Of a stretch of DNA of 64,000 bases, positions 35,702-43,391 are shown in pieces. The DNA comes from Flectonema sp. DT1601 (Eukaryota; Euglenozoa; Diplonemea; Diplonemida; Diplonemidae). The notes beneath the pieces are model-generated. The model saw only the letters and a program-made list of their open reading frames with translations, was not told where the DNA came from and did no database searches. How positions within the stretch are numbered: the stretch's first letter is position 1; each line of letters opens with the position of its first letter. The stretch spans positions 1 through 64,000 of the forward strand of contig OZ025807.1 in NCBI GenBank assembly GCA_964019425.1, in the 5' to 3' direction. The position numbers and the translations under genes were made by a program.

Positions 35702-35739
35702 CAATAAAGTACAGAAACTGTAGCTTTAGAATCGTTGGT
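35702..35739 (-). other. Integrated spliced leader exon at the LINE 5' end (SL relic)
   Basis: Read on the minus strand from 35739, this matches nucleotides 2-39 of the array's SL exon without a mismatch and stops exactly at the exon end (TTTATTG). The next bases are CTGTTAATAAA, not the SL RNA intron. The junction is therefore that of a trans-spliced mRNA, not of an SL RNA gene. Only the first A is absent, which fits reverse transcription stopping at the modified cap-proximal nucleotide. Confidence 0.95.
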
Positions 35740-35746
35740 AACAATC
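35740..35746. repeat. Target-site duplication, right copy (AACAATC)
   Basis: The seven bases AACAATC directly follow the SL-derived 5' end of the LINE and are identical to 29643-29649. Finding the repeat exactly at both ends fixes the insertion boundaries. Confidence 0.88.
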
Positions 35747-35770
35747 AATCCTAGGGCTGTACTGTGACCA

Positions 35771-35799
35771 AAACAGAAAAAGGTCGGACCCGTTCAGAC
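35771..35799. repeat. 29-bp direct repeat, right copy
   Basis: This is the partner of the copy at 29351-29379. Here the core is followed by GGGT, giving a small hairpin (ACCCG/CGGGT) that is absent from the left copy. It may be a fragment of a dispersed repeat. Confidence 0.6.
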
Positions 35800-35857
35800 G
35801 GGTTTACCCGAAATGCGTTACAAACAAAAAGTAAAAGGTATACCTCAGAAGATTTCT

Positions 35858-35965
35858 TCAACAAGTCAAGTACTTGTTTTTATCCTGCTTCAGTTCCTCT
35901 AAGTCCTTGTTGTACTTGTCGTAATCTTCCTTCTGGATTTTTTCTTCAGGTGTTAGGACGGTGTT
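35858..35965 (-). other. Short charged open frame, possible terminal exon or gene remnant
   Basis: On the minus strand a 35-codon open stretch encodes LTPEEKIQKEDYDKYNKDL and a Lys/Glu-rich continuation, ending TC-stop. The composition looks coding, with a faint resemblance to the second half of an HMG box, but there is no ATG and no partner exon I can find. It sits directly upstream of the LINE insertion. The rest of 35747-36140 is A-rich and holds nothing else I recognise. Confidence 0.25.
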
Positions 35966-36140
35966 CTACCATGCCTACCATGTTTCCCGTGTTTTCGTCA
36001 GACTTTAACCAAAAGAAAGTGAAAAAGAAAGGCAAACATTGAAGTGAAAAACAACAAAACAAAGAAGACATTTTTTTTTTTCCCCCAGGAGTAACCAGAA
36101 AGAAGCGAGAAAAAAAAAGAAAAAAAAACTTCTTTTTGTA

Positions 36141-36212
36141 GACCGTGTGGCTCAATGGAAGAGCGCCTGACTACGGATCAGGCGGTTGCAGGTTCGAGTC
36201 CTGCCACGGTTG
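36141..36212 (+). tRNA. trnR(acg): tRNA-Arg (anticodon ACG)
   Basis: The 72-nt sequence folds as a complete cloverleaf: acceptor GACCGTG/CACGGTT (with a G-U at the first pair), D arm GCTC/GAGC, anticodon arm CCTGA/TCAGG with loop CTACGGA, 5-nt variable loop, and T arm GCAGG-TTCGAGT-CCTGC. The anticodon ACG reads CGU, and CGC/CGA if A34 is edited to inosine. No intron is present. It is on the opposite strand to every protein gene here and lies 21 bp beyond the stop of the WD40 gene. Confidence 0.96.
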
Positions 36213-36217
36213 TTTTT
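36213..36217 (+). terminator. Pol III T-run terminator of tRNA-Arg
   Basis: Five T directly follow the tRNA 3' end, the standard RNA polymerase III stop signal. Confidence 0.85.
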
Positions 36218-36233
36218 GCCAGTCAGTTATTTT

Positions 36234-37223
36234 TTACAACTCTTCAGGAAATAAGGGAACAGAATGAATACCAAGATTTCCTAAAATGTCACCAGTGATA
36301 ATTTGTTGTTGAGAGAAAATATGATTGTGGCAAATCGCAGATGCTGTGCACGGCAGCTGAAGAGCTGTAAGAATAAAAGGAGTTGGGTCCTCGGTGTCAG
36401 ATGTGTCGAATAGCTGGAGAAGACCGGATTTGTGTGAAGTCCAGAATGCATCTTCCTTTGCAACCCATGCTATGTCTTCAATTGAGTTCCCTTCAGAAGG
36501 TTTAAAAGCGATGATGGGATCCAGCTGTGTTGTGTCAAACAGCCAGAGTGTGCCATCAATGACACCAACAGCAGATTTGTTTTTGGAAATAGACATGCAA
36601 GTTGGAAGGGGAGGGTTTATTACTTGTCCTGCTAATTTAACAGCAGGAAGTTCAACTAACTCATGGGACTCGGAGTATCCAATTTTGCAATCCATCCCAA
36701 CACTCCATATGCTGTTGGAAGATGATGTAGCCACACCTGATACCACGTTGTCATGTTTTCTCAGTATTGAAGCGCTGCTATTGCTTCTCCAGTCAGATAC
36801 GATCACCAACCCATTATCAAGTCCGCTTGCAAGTATTCCGTCAGATGTCTCAGTCAAACACATTATCTCCTCGTCTCCCTCAACATCATTATAATTCACG
36901 GCTGTCAATAAGTTTTGCTCTCTGAAACAGCTCCTCATCACAACATCTTCTGAAGCCCGTTGATCGATCCAAGAGAGAGAACTACCCGCAGCTGCTGCGA
37001 GTACATTTTCGTCACACCAAATGATGTCATTAATATCCTGTTGGCTTTCCTTCCAGCAGTCGAAACCCCTTGTGTGTCTCCCAGTTACTAAATCAGTTAT
37101 TCTAACAGACGTGCTGCTTGAAGCAACACACGGCCTTCCAATACACTCAGTAATGCAATTTATAGATGCCTGGTGACCTTTCACCCACTGCGATACAGGC
37201 TGTCCCTCTTCCATATTTAGCAT
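36234..37223 (-). CDS. WD40-repeat protein, WDR53-like
   Basis: The 329-residue protein is made of diverged WD40 blades ending in weak versions of the usual W-D dipeptide, for example GLVIVSDWRS and GTLWLFDTT. Blade order and phrases such as ILASGLDNG, HDNVVSGVATS and QVINPPLPTCMSIS resemble human WDR53, a small seven-bladed protein whose role is poorly known but which can bind the DDB1-CUL4 ubiquitin ligase. A ligase-adaptor role is inference. The ATG used is the first after an AG at 37226-37227, five bases from the start codon; a second ATG lies at codon 4. The stop of the upstream gene is only 63 bp away, so polyadenylation and trans-splicing signals must share that space. Confidence 0.75.
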   Translation of the reverse strand: MLNMEEGQPVSQWVKGHQASINCITECIGRPCVASSSTSVRITDLVTGRHTRGFDCWKESQQDINDIIWCDENVLAAAAGSSLSWIDQRASEDVVMRSCFREQNLLTAVNYNDVEGDEEIMCLTETSDGILASGLDNGLVIVSDWRSNSSASILRKHDNVVSGVATSSSNSIWSVGMDCKIGYSESHELVELPAVKLAGQVINPPLPTCMSISKNKSAVGVIDGTLWLFDTTQLDPIIAFKPSEGNSIEDIAWVAKEDAFWTSHKSGLLQLFDTSDTEDPTPFILTALQLPCTASAICHNHIFSQQQIITGDILGNLGIHSVPLFPEEL

Positions 37224-37225
37224 GT

Positions 37226-37227
37226 CT
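37226..37227 (-). promoter_or_regulatory. Likely SL trans-splice acceptor, WDR53-like gene
   Basis: On the minus strand, TTATCTGCAG is followed by ACATG, which is the start codon. It is the nearest AG in the 63-bp gap. Confidence 0.55.
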
Positions 37228-37286
37228 GCAGATAACTAAGTTCAGTCAAATACAAATACTGAAAACTGCATCTTGTAATACTCACT

Positions 37287-38258
37287 TTAAACATGGTGCT
37301 CACTCTGTGGCGGTGAAGTTGGTTTCACCCTTTGCCTTGATACACACCTGTAAACCCAGTATAAAAGAGGGAATAAAATCAAGAAGTGCATGCTACTCCA
37401 ACTGCCAACACCAGGAACACCAGATACTGGTTTGGTGTCATGCTGCATGTAAAAGTGCTTCAGTGGAACTTGTGTGGGTTGGATTGGACGAGCATTGCCT
37501 TCAGATTCCGAGAATGACATCATTTTTCGGAACCTTTGCACTTGTTCTTTCGATACCTTGCGAGGCTTAACAATAACATTCCAATACAATCCAGTAGTGC
37601 ACGGAGGCGTTGTTAAAGAACCAGAGTACATAAAGCACTCCGTGCTTTTTTCTACACCAAATGGAGGGATGGCTTTCGTTACTCGCTTCGCTGTTGCTTT
37701 GAAAGATGTTTGAGATTCGTACACGGATTTCAGTTCATCGCGCTGCAGCGGAACTTGTTGTAAATTATCCCAAAATGTTGCAAGCCACGAATCACCTTCA
37801 TCAGCAGACTCTGCGGCATCAAAGAAGACGCCGAGAACAGCTATCTCACCCGCCTCGTTTACATTTACAAAATGCATTTCCATGTCATATCTTTTCCCCT
37901 CAACAGCATGTTCCGAAGGAGTGTGAAAGTGGTAGCTTTGGAGAACAAAGTTCCCATCCCTTTCACCAATCTTCAATTTGCATGCCCCCTTGGAAGTCCC
38001 AGTCGGTGTAATTTTTATCGTTGTCTGCACATTTTCAATCTCATATTCCTCAATTTGGTCGCACTTGTATTCAATTCCTTCACTTGCCTCAGATGCTCCC
38101 TCGAATAGCAAATTAATAGGAGACTGGCTTCCCTTCTTGCACGGCTCACCCCAATCATCCGGTCCCGTCATCCCTTTGCCAATGTCGAAGTGTGACCAAG
38201 TGGCCTGCAGAGAAGTTGTAATTTCCACAGCTGCAACTACCACCAACACTCTCAACAT
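37287..38258 (-). CDS. Alpha-carbonic anhydrase, secreted and membrane-anchored (323 aa)
   Basis: This catalyses CO2 + H2O to bicarbonate and proton. The start is the ATG at 38258 (MLRVLVVVAAVEI), which opens a signal peptide; the frame's upstream TTG is not used. The alpha-CA core is clear: KKGSQSPINL, three zinc histidines H110, H112 and H129 (SYHFHTPSEH, MEMHFV), and SLTTPPCTTG near the substrate pocket. Near the C-terminus FLILFPLLYWVYRC is a transmembrane helix followed by a basic 20-residue tail, so the enzyme is predicted to face the outside or an endomembrane lumen. It is the second of two tandem paralogs. Two acceptor AGs lie at 38275-38276 and 38285-38286. Confidence 0.93.
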   Translation of the reverse strand: MLRVLVVVAAVEITTSLQATWSHFDIGKGMTGPDDWGEPCKKGSQSPINLLFEGASEASEGIEYKCDQIEEYEIENVQTTIKITPTGTSKGACKLKIGERDGNFVLQSYHFHTPSEHAVEGKRYDMEMHFVNVNEAGEIAVLGVFFDAAESADEGDSWLATFWDNLQQVPLQRDELKSVYESQTSFKATAKRVTKAIPPFGVEKSTECFMYSGSLTTPPCTTGLYWNVIVKPRKVSKEQVQRFRKMMSFSESEGNARPIQPTQVPLKHFYMQHDTKPVSGVPGVGSWSSMHFLILFPLLYWVYRCVSRQRVKPTSPPQSEHHV

Positions 38259-38925
38259 TTTCAACCCGCCGCCGCTGTTAAGACCTGGAAGTACAAAAGT
38301 TGTAACAAGCCTCGCCGCATACTTCAGAAAGCTTAAGACTACAGCGACTCGAGGTTGTAAAAAAGAAATCAGAACAAAAAACGCTGGAGAGGGTTCCCTG
38401 CTAAAAGCAACAGGGTAACAGTCACAGCATTTGCGGGAGCCTAAAACAAAAAATAAAATAATTCACAGTACATCCCTTGCAGGCGGTCATTTATAACCTG
38501 CCTATCAAATGCAGTGAACAGCTGATAAATGATTTCACCAAGTGGCCAACCGATCGCAACGCAACGCTTTTCGTGCGCACTGAAATGCTGGCAACAGAAA
38601 GATTACTCACTTGAAGGGTCAAAACATGTACTCTGCAGAGAAGCATTAGCTGACTGCATTGTCAAAACGTGTACACAAAGAGGGAAAACGAAAATCTTGT
38701 GCTTATCTCAACAGACTTTGACTGTCATTTGATCATCAGAGCCGCGTTGAAATAAGGAAAAGGAAAACCTCCGTTTACGGGGGCGTTTTCGTTTATGTGG
38801 ATTGGGGGACAAAACTAAACTCTTGTTTCCAAGAAATATCATAATAGGCAACATAATGAATGATATAATGCTCTGCTTGCAAAGCAATACGAAGTTGAAG
38901 TTATCCATGTGTGGCAAATTAGAAA
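38259..38925. other. Intergenic region between the two carbonic anhydrases
   Basis: The 667 bp hold the 3' UTR of one carbonic anhydrase gene and the 5' flank of the other. Acceptor-like CTTTTGTACTTCCAG lies about 27 bp upstream of the ATG. I see no further gene. Confidence 0.5.
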
Positions 38926-39834
38926 TTACAAAGCTGAAAAGGAAGAGAGTGACACCGCAATGACAATAATTGCAATGATGATGAGATACGTGGCGGGCAT
39001 CCAAACAGAACGGAAGTGGCGCACAGCAGTGCGGGTAGGCTGAATAGGACGAGCATTTCCCTCAACACCTGTCTTATCAAATGCCATAGCATCTCTGAAC
39101 TGCTTCAGCTGAGCAGCAGAAATAGTCAGTGGCTCAACAACAACATTCCACTCCAACCCTGTAGTACAAGGTGGAGTTGTAAGGGAACCTTCATACATAA
39201 AACATTCTGCCCTCTTCGTAACTGAAAATGGTGGAATAGTACGAGTTGCATTTTTCGTGCTGCTCTCAAACATCTTTTTAGAAGCATACACGTCTCTGAG
39301 CTGCTCCAGATTGGACATTGGCACAGTTGGGAGGTCTCCCCAGAAAGTTGCCAGCCATTCGTTTTCCTCGTCAGGGTTCTCCTCGGACACCTGGAAGAAG
39401 ATACCAAGAACAGCAATCTCACCAGCTTTATTTTGGTTGACGAAGTGCATTTCCATGTCATAAACTTTTCCATTAATTGTGTGTTCAGCAGGAGTGTGGA
39501 AATGATAATGAAGTAATTGGTATTTCCCCAGTCCGGTTACCAACTCACAGGCACCAATGGATGAACCAGTTGGAGTAACTTTTATTGTTGTCTGTACATT
39601 CTCAAGTTCATAATCTGTAATTGAGTTACAGTGATATTCGACCCCGAGATCTGCCTCCTCTGCTCCAGTAAACTTCAGGTCGATAGGAGACTGACTTCCT
39701 TTCGTGCACTCGCTGTCCCAGTCGTCAATTCCTCCTTCTCCTGTTCCAAAGTCAGAGTGGTGCCACGATGCTTCAATCTCTGCTCCCAAACAAACCCCAC
39801 TAAATAATAACAGAAGCGACTTCACTGCGAACAT
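38926..39834 (-). CDS. Alpha-carbonic anhydrase, secreted and membrane-anchored (302 aa)
   Basis: This is the paralog of the neighbouring carbonic anhydrase with the same layout. A signal peptide (MFAVKSLLLLFSGVCLG) is followed by TKGSQSPIDL, zinc histidines H111, H113 and H130 (HYHFHTPAEH, MEMHFV), SLTTPPCTTG and a C-terminal hydrophobic helix (YLIIIAIIVIAVSLSSF). Unlike its neighbour it ends almost directly after the helix (SAL), so it may be a tail-anchored or GPI-like form. The start ATG lies 13 bp after an AG at 39848-39849 preceded by TTTCTACTT. The gap to the upstream gene is only 77 bp. Confidence 0.94.
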   Translation of the reverse strand: MFAVKSLLLLFSGVCLGAEIEASWHHSDFGTGEGGIDDWDSECTKGSQSPIDLKFTGAEEADLGVEYHCNSITDYELENVQTTIKVTPTGSSIGACELVTGLGKYQLLHYHFHTPAEHTINGKVYDMEMHFVNQNKAGEIAVLGIFFQVSEENPDEENEWLATFWGDLPTVPMSNLEQLRDVYASKKMFESSTKNATRTIPPFSVTKRAECFMYEGSLTTPPCTTGLEWNVVVEPLTISAAQLKQFRDAMAFDKTGVEGNARPIQPTRTAVRHFRSVWMPATYLIIIAIIVIAVSLSSFSAL

Positions 39835-39847
39835 GTTTTTGTGGTAG

Positions 39848-39849
39848 CT
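39848..39849 (-). promoter_or_regulatory. Likely SL trans-splice acceptor, second carbonic anhydrase gene
   Basis: The minus strand reads CTTTCTACTTAG, then a 13-nt leader and the ATG. It is the only well-placed AG in the 77-bp gap. Confidence 0.65.
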
Positions 39850-39911
39850 AAGTAGAAAGTTAAAATATCAAAACAATTAAAACTAAACTCTCCTAATTCG
39901 CTAATGTTGTA

Positions 39912-42900
39912 TTACCAACCGAACGGATCTTTGGTTTGAAGCACGGGGAGTTTCCTGCGGGGCTCGTCTGATAATAGTGCGTGAATTACTTCTTCGTGTC
40001 CGTGTGAGATCGCAAGATCAACGTAACTCTGAAGTTTCCCATCTGAAGTGATCAAGAGTGCTACCATTTCCGGTTCATTTCTTATAATAGCACACATAAT
40101 AGGTGTCTTACCATCAGAATTCTTAGTAGACCTCCTTCCTCCTCCACTAAGTACTATTTCCACACAGAGATATGATCCACTCTCTACAGCTCTGTGGAGA
40201 AGCGTATCTCCGTTAATTAGTCGCCTGTTAGTTTCACAAGATGATTGCTGTAACAAGAATTCAACGCATTTCGTCGCCTTGTGTGAAATTGCACTAGCTG
40301 GGAGTCCCTCGATTCCGTAATCTGACATCATAATGTTCTCAATTTTGACGCAGTTAATTAATCCACCGAGAATACTAACAGAGTCTGTCTCCAGACATTT
40401 CAATAAAACATACTCAACGTCTAGTGACTGAACCACTTTCTGAAATGCAATTCGAAAACAAAACCAATCGTCAATTACAATAATTCGATTAATAACATCT
40501 TTGCTTACAGAACGAAGCAATTTAATTAAATTGTGCGACACAAGGAGGGTGCATTTGCTTCCCATTTCTAAATATTCGAGTAATGTTTTTTCTATGGCTG
40601 AACCTGACCACTTCTGAAGGGATTCTTCAAACGTATGAATTAACAATCTGAGACAGAAGTCAGGTTTATGGCTTCTCGAAATTGTATATTTCATCAGTTG
40701 CGGGTAGTCTTCTTCTGTTATCTCATTCATACGGCACTCGGAAATCGCATCGAAAAAACACATCAAGGACGTTCTCGATAGTTTTATTACTGCGCTCTCC
40801 AAAACTGTTATTCCGCTGCTATTTCTGGTGCTGAGAGAACATCCTTTTAAGAGAAACATTTTAGTAATCGTGAACATGTGGTCTTGCCTTCTCTCTTTTA
40901 ATTCTGAATCGTCCACTTGGTTTAGTATTCTCCAATCTAATGGCGTCTTGTCAGAAGATGGGTTTCGGATGTTATTATCGTTCTCTATCAGCGCATGAAG
41001 AAGTCCATTTCCACTCGAATCGATTGGTTCAGAGTCACCTAATTGTTTTATGAGGAATTCTGCAACCTTCGCATCAGTGACATAAAATAACGCACTTCTA
41101 TTATTCTCATTTAAATAGTTTATTTTCCCTCCCCAACTTTGTAGTAGCTCCATGACCTCCAAGTTAGAGTGCTGAGTCACAGGCATCTTACAGATGTACT
41201 TGCAAGCTTTGTATATTAACTGAGAAGCATCACAGTCCAGGGATTCGTTTTTCTTTGACATCGTTCCAGAAAGTATTTTAGACAGCAAAGTATGAACAGA
41301 GTTCGAAGCGACAAGACGTTGTGAGCTGAGTACCGCATTAGTAACTGAGTCGAAGAGAGACTTCCGTACTGATTGAAGAGGGGCATCAGTAGTGGAGCGA
41401 GATGTTAGTAAATGAAAGTACAAAAACTGAACATTTTCAGTACAACCGCTGCCCGCTGCTATTGTCAGAATGCTATCGCCGTTGCTGTCTACAGTTTCCA
41501 TGTCTACGGGCAGCTTCTTAGAAATCAGAAACCTGATGACATCTAACCCACTCGGACTCGCTGCTGCGCTCATTATCAACGTTCTGCCTTTTGGGTTGCC
41601 AGTGCTCAGAGATCTTCTGTTTTGTTCATTTGATTTGCTCCAAATACTTTTAAAAACGTCCAAGTTATGAACAGCCACGTGCAAAGGTGAGTTCCCGATG
41701 TTCGGATCCGAACCGTTTTCCAGCAATCTCTGAAGTGTTAACTTGAAATTATTTAAATCTTCAGGAGTTCCCTTTGATTCTTGTCCACTCCCTGGGAAGT
41801 ACTTCGCGGATTGAGCCACCAGTGTGTACAGTGCGGTGTTTTTCGCAGAACACTTCTCGTTGATATTAACATTAGCAGATATAAATAGTGAGACGACGTT
41901 AGGACATAAAGGTCTTGTTAGCAGATGCATCAACGCACTGTTTCCGGCGTAGTCGCGAGCGTGCATGTTAGCATCTCCCCTAATGAATAGCTCTATAGTA
42001 TCCCACGTTGTTGAGAACATTAAGGGAGTGCGACCAATATCGTCGCGGGCAGCAACAGTTTTTCGAGATATCATTTTAGATAAGAAGGTTTCTTCCAGTC
42101 CAAGTCCAGCAGCCATCATTAGCGGCGTCACGCCATTGGGACCACGTGTATCGTGATATCCTTTTGAAAGTATTTTATTAATGATTTCCTTATTCCCCCA
42201 CTGAAGAGCAACATGCAATGCTGTCGTCCCATCAGCTGTTGCCAGACTTGTATCACAATCACCTGCAATCAGAGCTAACGCTGCTTCACTATTCTGTTTG
42301 TGACATGCTGCGAGTAGAGGTGTCATTCCACTGACTGTGTATTCATCAGGTCTGCATCCATTCTTTAATAACATGTTTATTATTTCTGGACGGTTAGCAT
42401 GAGCAGCAACATGCATTGCCCAGACTCCTTTTTCATTTGGAATATTCACTTCGTCAACAACGAACTCGATGTAGTCTTCCAATCTTTTGCTCTCACCAGT
42501 TTCTGCGAGTTGCAGAACTAAATTTCGATCTTGTGGAATACTTCTTTTCAGTGATTTACGTATCGCCGGTCCAGGTATCGGTTGCGCACTTGTCTTAAAC
42601 CACAGATTGCTCTCTTGTGCTTCTTCTTCAGATAGTTTTTTCGCCTCTTCAATAATTTTTGTTTTCTCTGGCTCTGGTATTTCTCCGATTGGAATTACAC
42701 TCTCGTCATGTTCGAGATCAGCACACCAACACTCATAACACACCATGTAATTACCTCTCTTTGAATAACAAATTAATTCGAGAGAGTGTTCAGGACATAG
42801 AGGGAGTTGTTGTGTTATTCCTTTTAAAACTATTACAGTCTCGCGAGATAGTTCAACATTTCCGACGATTTCACTGTCATTTGATAATATACGTCCATTG

Positions 42901-43091
42901 TAGGCTAGTCGCATGTCTTTCAAGTCTGATTTGTTGAAATGTTGGGGAAACCGTTGAACAATATCCTTCAGCACCTTTGACACCTTATCAGAACCTGACA
43001 CCTGTACTGTTCCGCTAAACTTTGATGGACACCATATGTGCATTGGGAACTGACCTTTCCTCGACTTCGTGCTATTCTTGGTTGGCCTCAT
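39912..43091 (-). CDS. Ubiquitin-like / zinc / ankyrin-repeat protein (1059 aa)
   Basis: Three parts are visible. Residues about 17-92 look like a ubiquitin-like fold (HIWCPSKFSGTVQV ... MRLAYNGRILSNDSEI ... VIVLKG). Residues 99-128 form a compact Cys/His cluster, C99-x2-H102, C108, C118-x2-C121 and H128, recalling a B-box-type zinc site. From about residue 220 to 1050 there are many ankyrin repeats, several near-consensus (GMTPLLAACHKQNSEAA, GTTALHVALQWGNKEI, GDTLLHRAVESGSYLC), with a more diverged helical middle. No RING, kinase or membrane segment is seen. The architecture suggests a scaffold around ubiquitin signalling, but that is inference and I do not recognise a named ortholog. A possible acceptor AG is at 43097-43098, with only a weak pyrimidine tract. 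Confidence 0.85.
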   Translation of the reverse strand: MRPTKNSTKSRKGQFPMHIWCPSKFSGTVQVSGSDKVSKVLKDIVQRFPQHFNKSDLKDMRLAYNGRILSNDSEIVGNVELSRETVIVLKGITQQLPLCPEHSLELICYSKRGNYMVCYECWCADLEHDESVIPIGEIPEPEKTKIIEEAKKLSEEEAQESNLWFKTSAQPIPGPAIRKSLKRSIPQDRNLVLQLAETGESKRLEDYIEFVVDEVNIPNEKGVWAMHVAAHANRPEIINMLLKNGCRPDEYTVSGMTPLLAACHKQNSEAALALIAGDCDTSLATADGTTALHVALQWGNKEIINKILSKGYHDTRGPNGVTPLMMAAGLGLEETFLSKMISRKTVAARDDIGRTPLMFSTTWDTIELFIRGDANMHARDYAGNSALMHLLTRPLCPNVVSLFISANVNINEKCSAKNTALYTLVAQSAKYFPGSGQESKGTPEDLNNFKLTLQRLLENGSDPNIGNSPLHVAVHNLDVFKSIWSKSNEQNRRSLSTGNPKGRTLIMSAAASPSGLDVIRFLISKKLPVDMETVDSNGDSILTIAAGSGCTENVQFLYFHLLTSRSTTDAPLQSVRKSLFDSVTNAVLSSQRLVASNSVHTLLSKILSGTMSKKNESLDCDASQLIYKACKYICKMPVTQHSNLEVMELLQSWGGKINYLNENNRSALFYVTDAKVAEFLIKQLGDSEPIDSSGNGLLHALIENDNNIRNPSSDKTPLDWRILNQVDDSELKERRQDHMFTITKMFLLKGCSLSTRNSSGITVLESAVIKLSRTSLMCFFDAISECRMNEITEEDYPQLMKYTISRSHKPDFCLRLLIHTFEESLQKWSGSAIEKTLLEYLEMGSKCTLLVSHNLIKLLRSVSKDVINRIIVIDDWFCFRIAFQKVVQSLDVEYVLLKCLETDSVSILGGLINCVKIENIMMSDYGIEGLPASAISHKATKCVEFLLQQSSCETNRRLINGDTLLHRAVESGSYLCVEIVLSGGGRRSTKNSDGKTPIMCAIIRNEPEMVALLITSDGKLQSYVDLAISHGHEEVIHALLSDEPRRKLPVLQTKDPFGW

Positions 43092-43391
43092 TACAGCTTA
43101 ATGTTGACAGGAGTGACAACAGTCTTATTAAATCATAAACATTTATTTATTCATCTGATAGAAATATAATATTAAAATCTCTGCAATCGATCTCACAAAA
43201 GTACATCCTCAGACAACGGAGGGAGCGAGACTCCAGCAGCCAAGGCAAAAATGTTAAAATACTTTCTGCTGCAAAAAAAGATGCAGCAGGAGAGGACTCT
43301 GAGAGGAAGTTTAAATGTGCTGGAGTGAGAGAGAGTCCAGCATTGCAATTGTGTTTTTATTTCAAGTTTTTTTTTTTTTTTTTTTAATGTA
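43092..43391. other. Intergenic region with an A19 tract
   Basis: The 300 bp hold the 3' flank of the MAPEG gene and the 5' flank of the ankyrin gene. Nineteen A on the minus strand (43385-43367) follow the MAPEG stop by a few bases. The MAPEG gene has an ordinary splice acceptor upstream and no SL relic, so this is a simple repeat in the 3' UTR, not a retrocopy tail. Confidence 0.5.

Larger units (their letters stand above)
29650..35739 (-). mobile_element. Full-length two-ORF LINE (non-LTR retrotransposon) starting with an SL exon
   Basis: The 6.09-kb element lies on the minus strand. In order it has 38 nt of SL exon (35702-35739), an 18-nt leader, ORF1 (35683-33842), ORF2 (33845-29928), a 3' UTR of about 250 bp and a 26-nt poly(A) tail (29675-29650). 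It is flanked by the 7-bp duplication AACAATC. ORF2 has an APE-type endonuclease, reverse transcriptase, RNase H and a zinc knuckle, placing it in the APE/RNase-H LINE group (I/ingi/Jockey-like; trypanosome ingi and L1Tc share this plan). Both ORFs are open, the tail is unbroken and the duplication is perfect, so the insertion looks recent. The SL at the 5' end shows that the template was a trans-spliced mRNA. Confidence 0.95.

Noticed and set aside
35684-35704. TTG start for LINE ORF1 inside the SL exon
   Set aside because: A non-ATG start is unneeded; an ATG 18 nt after the SL gives the expected MAGKK start.
29650-35739. SLACS/CZAR-type element specific for SL RNA genes
   Set aside because: The SL match stops at the exon end with no SL RNA intron or spacer, and the target duplication is AACAATC in unrelated DNA. 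The SL came with the mRNA, not from the target.
43367-43385. A19 after the MAPEG gene as a retrocopy tail
   Set aside because: The gene has a normal splice acceptor upstream, no SL relic and no flanking duplication; the run is a simple repeat in the 3' flank.
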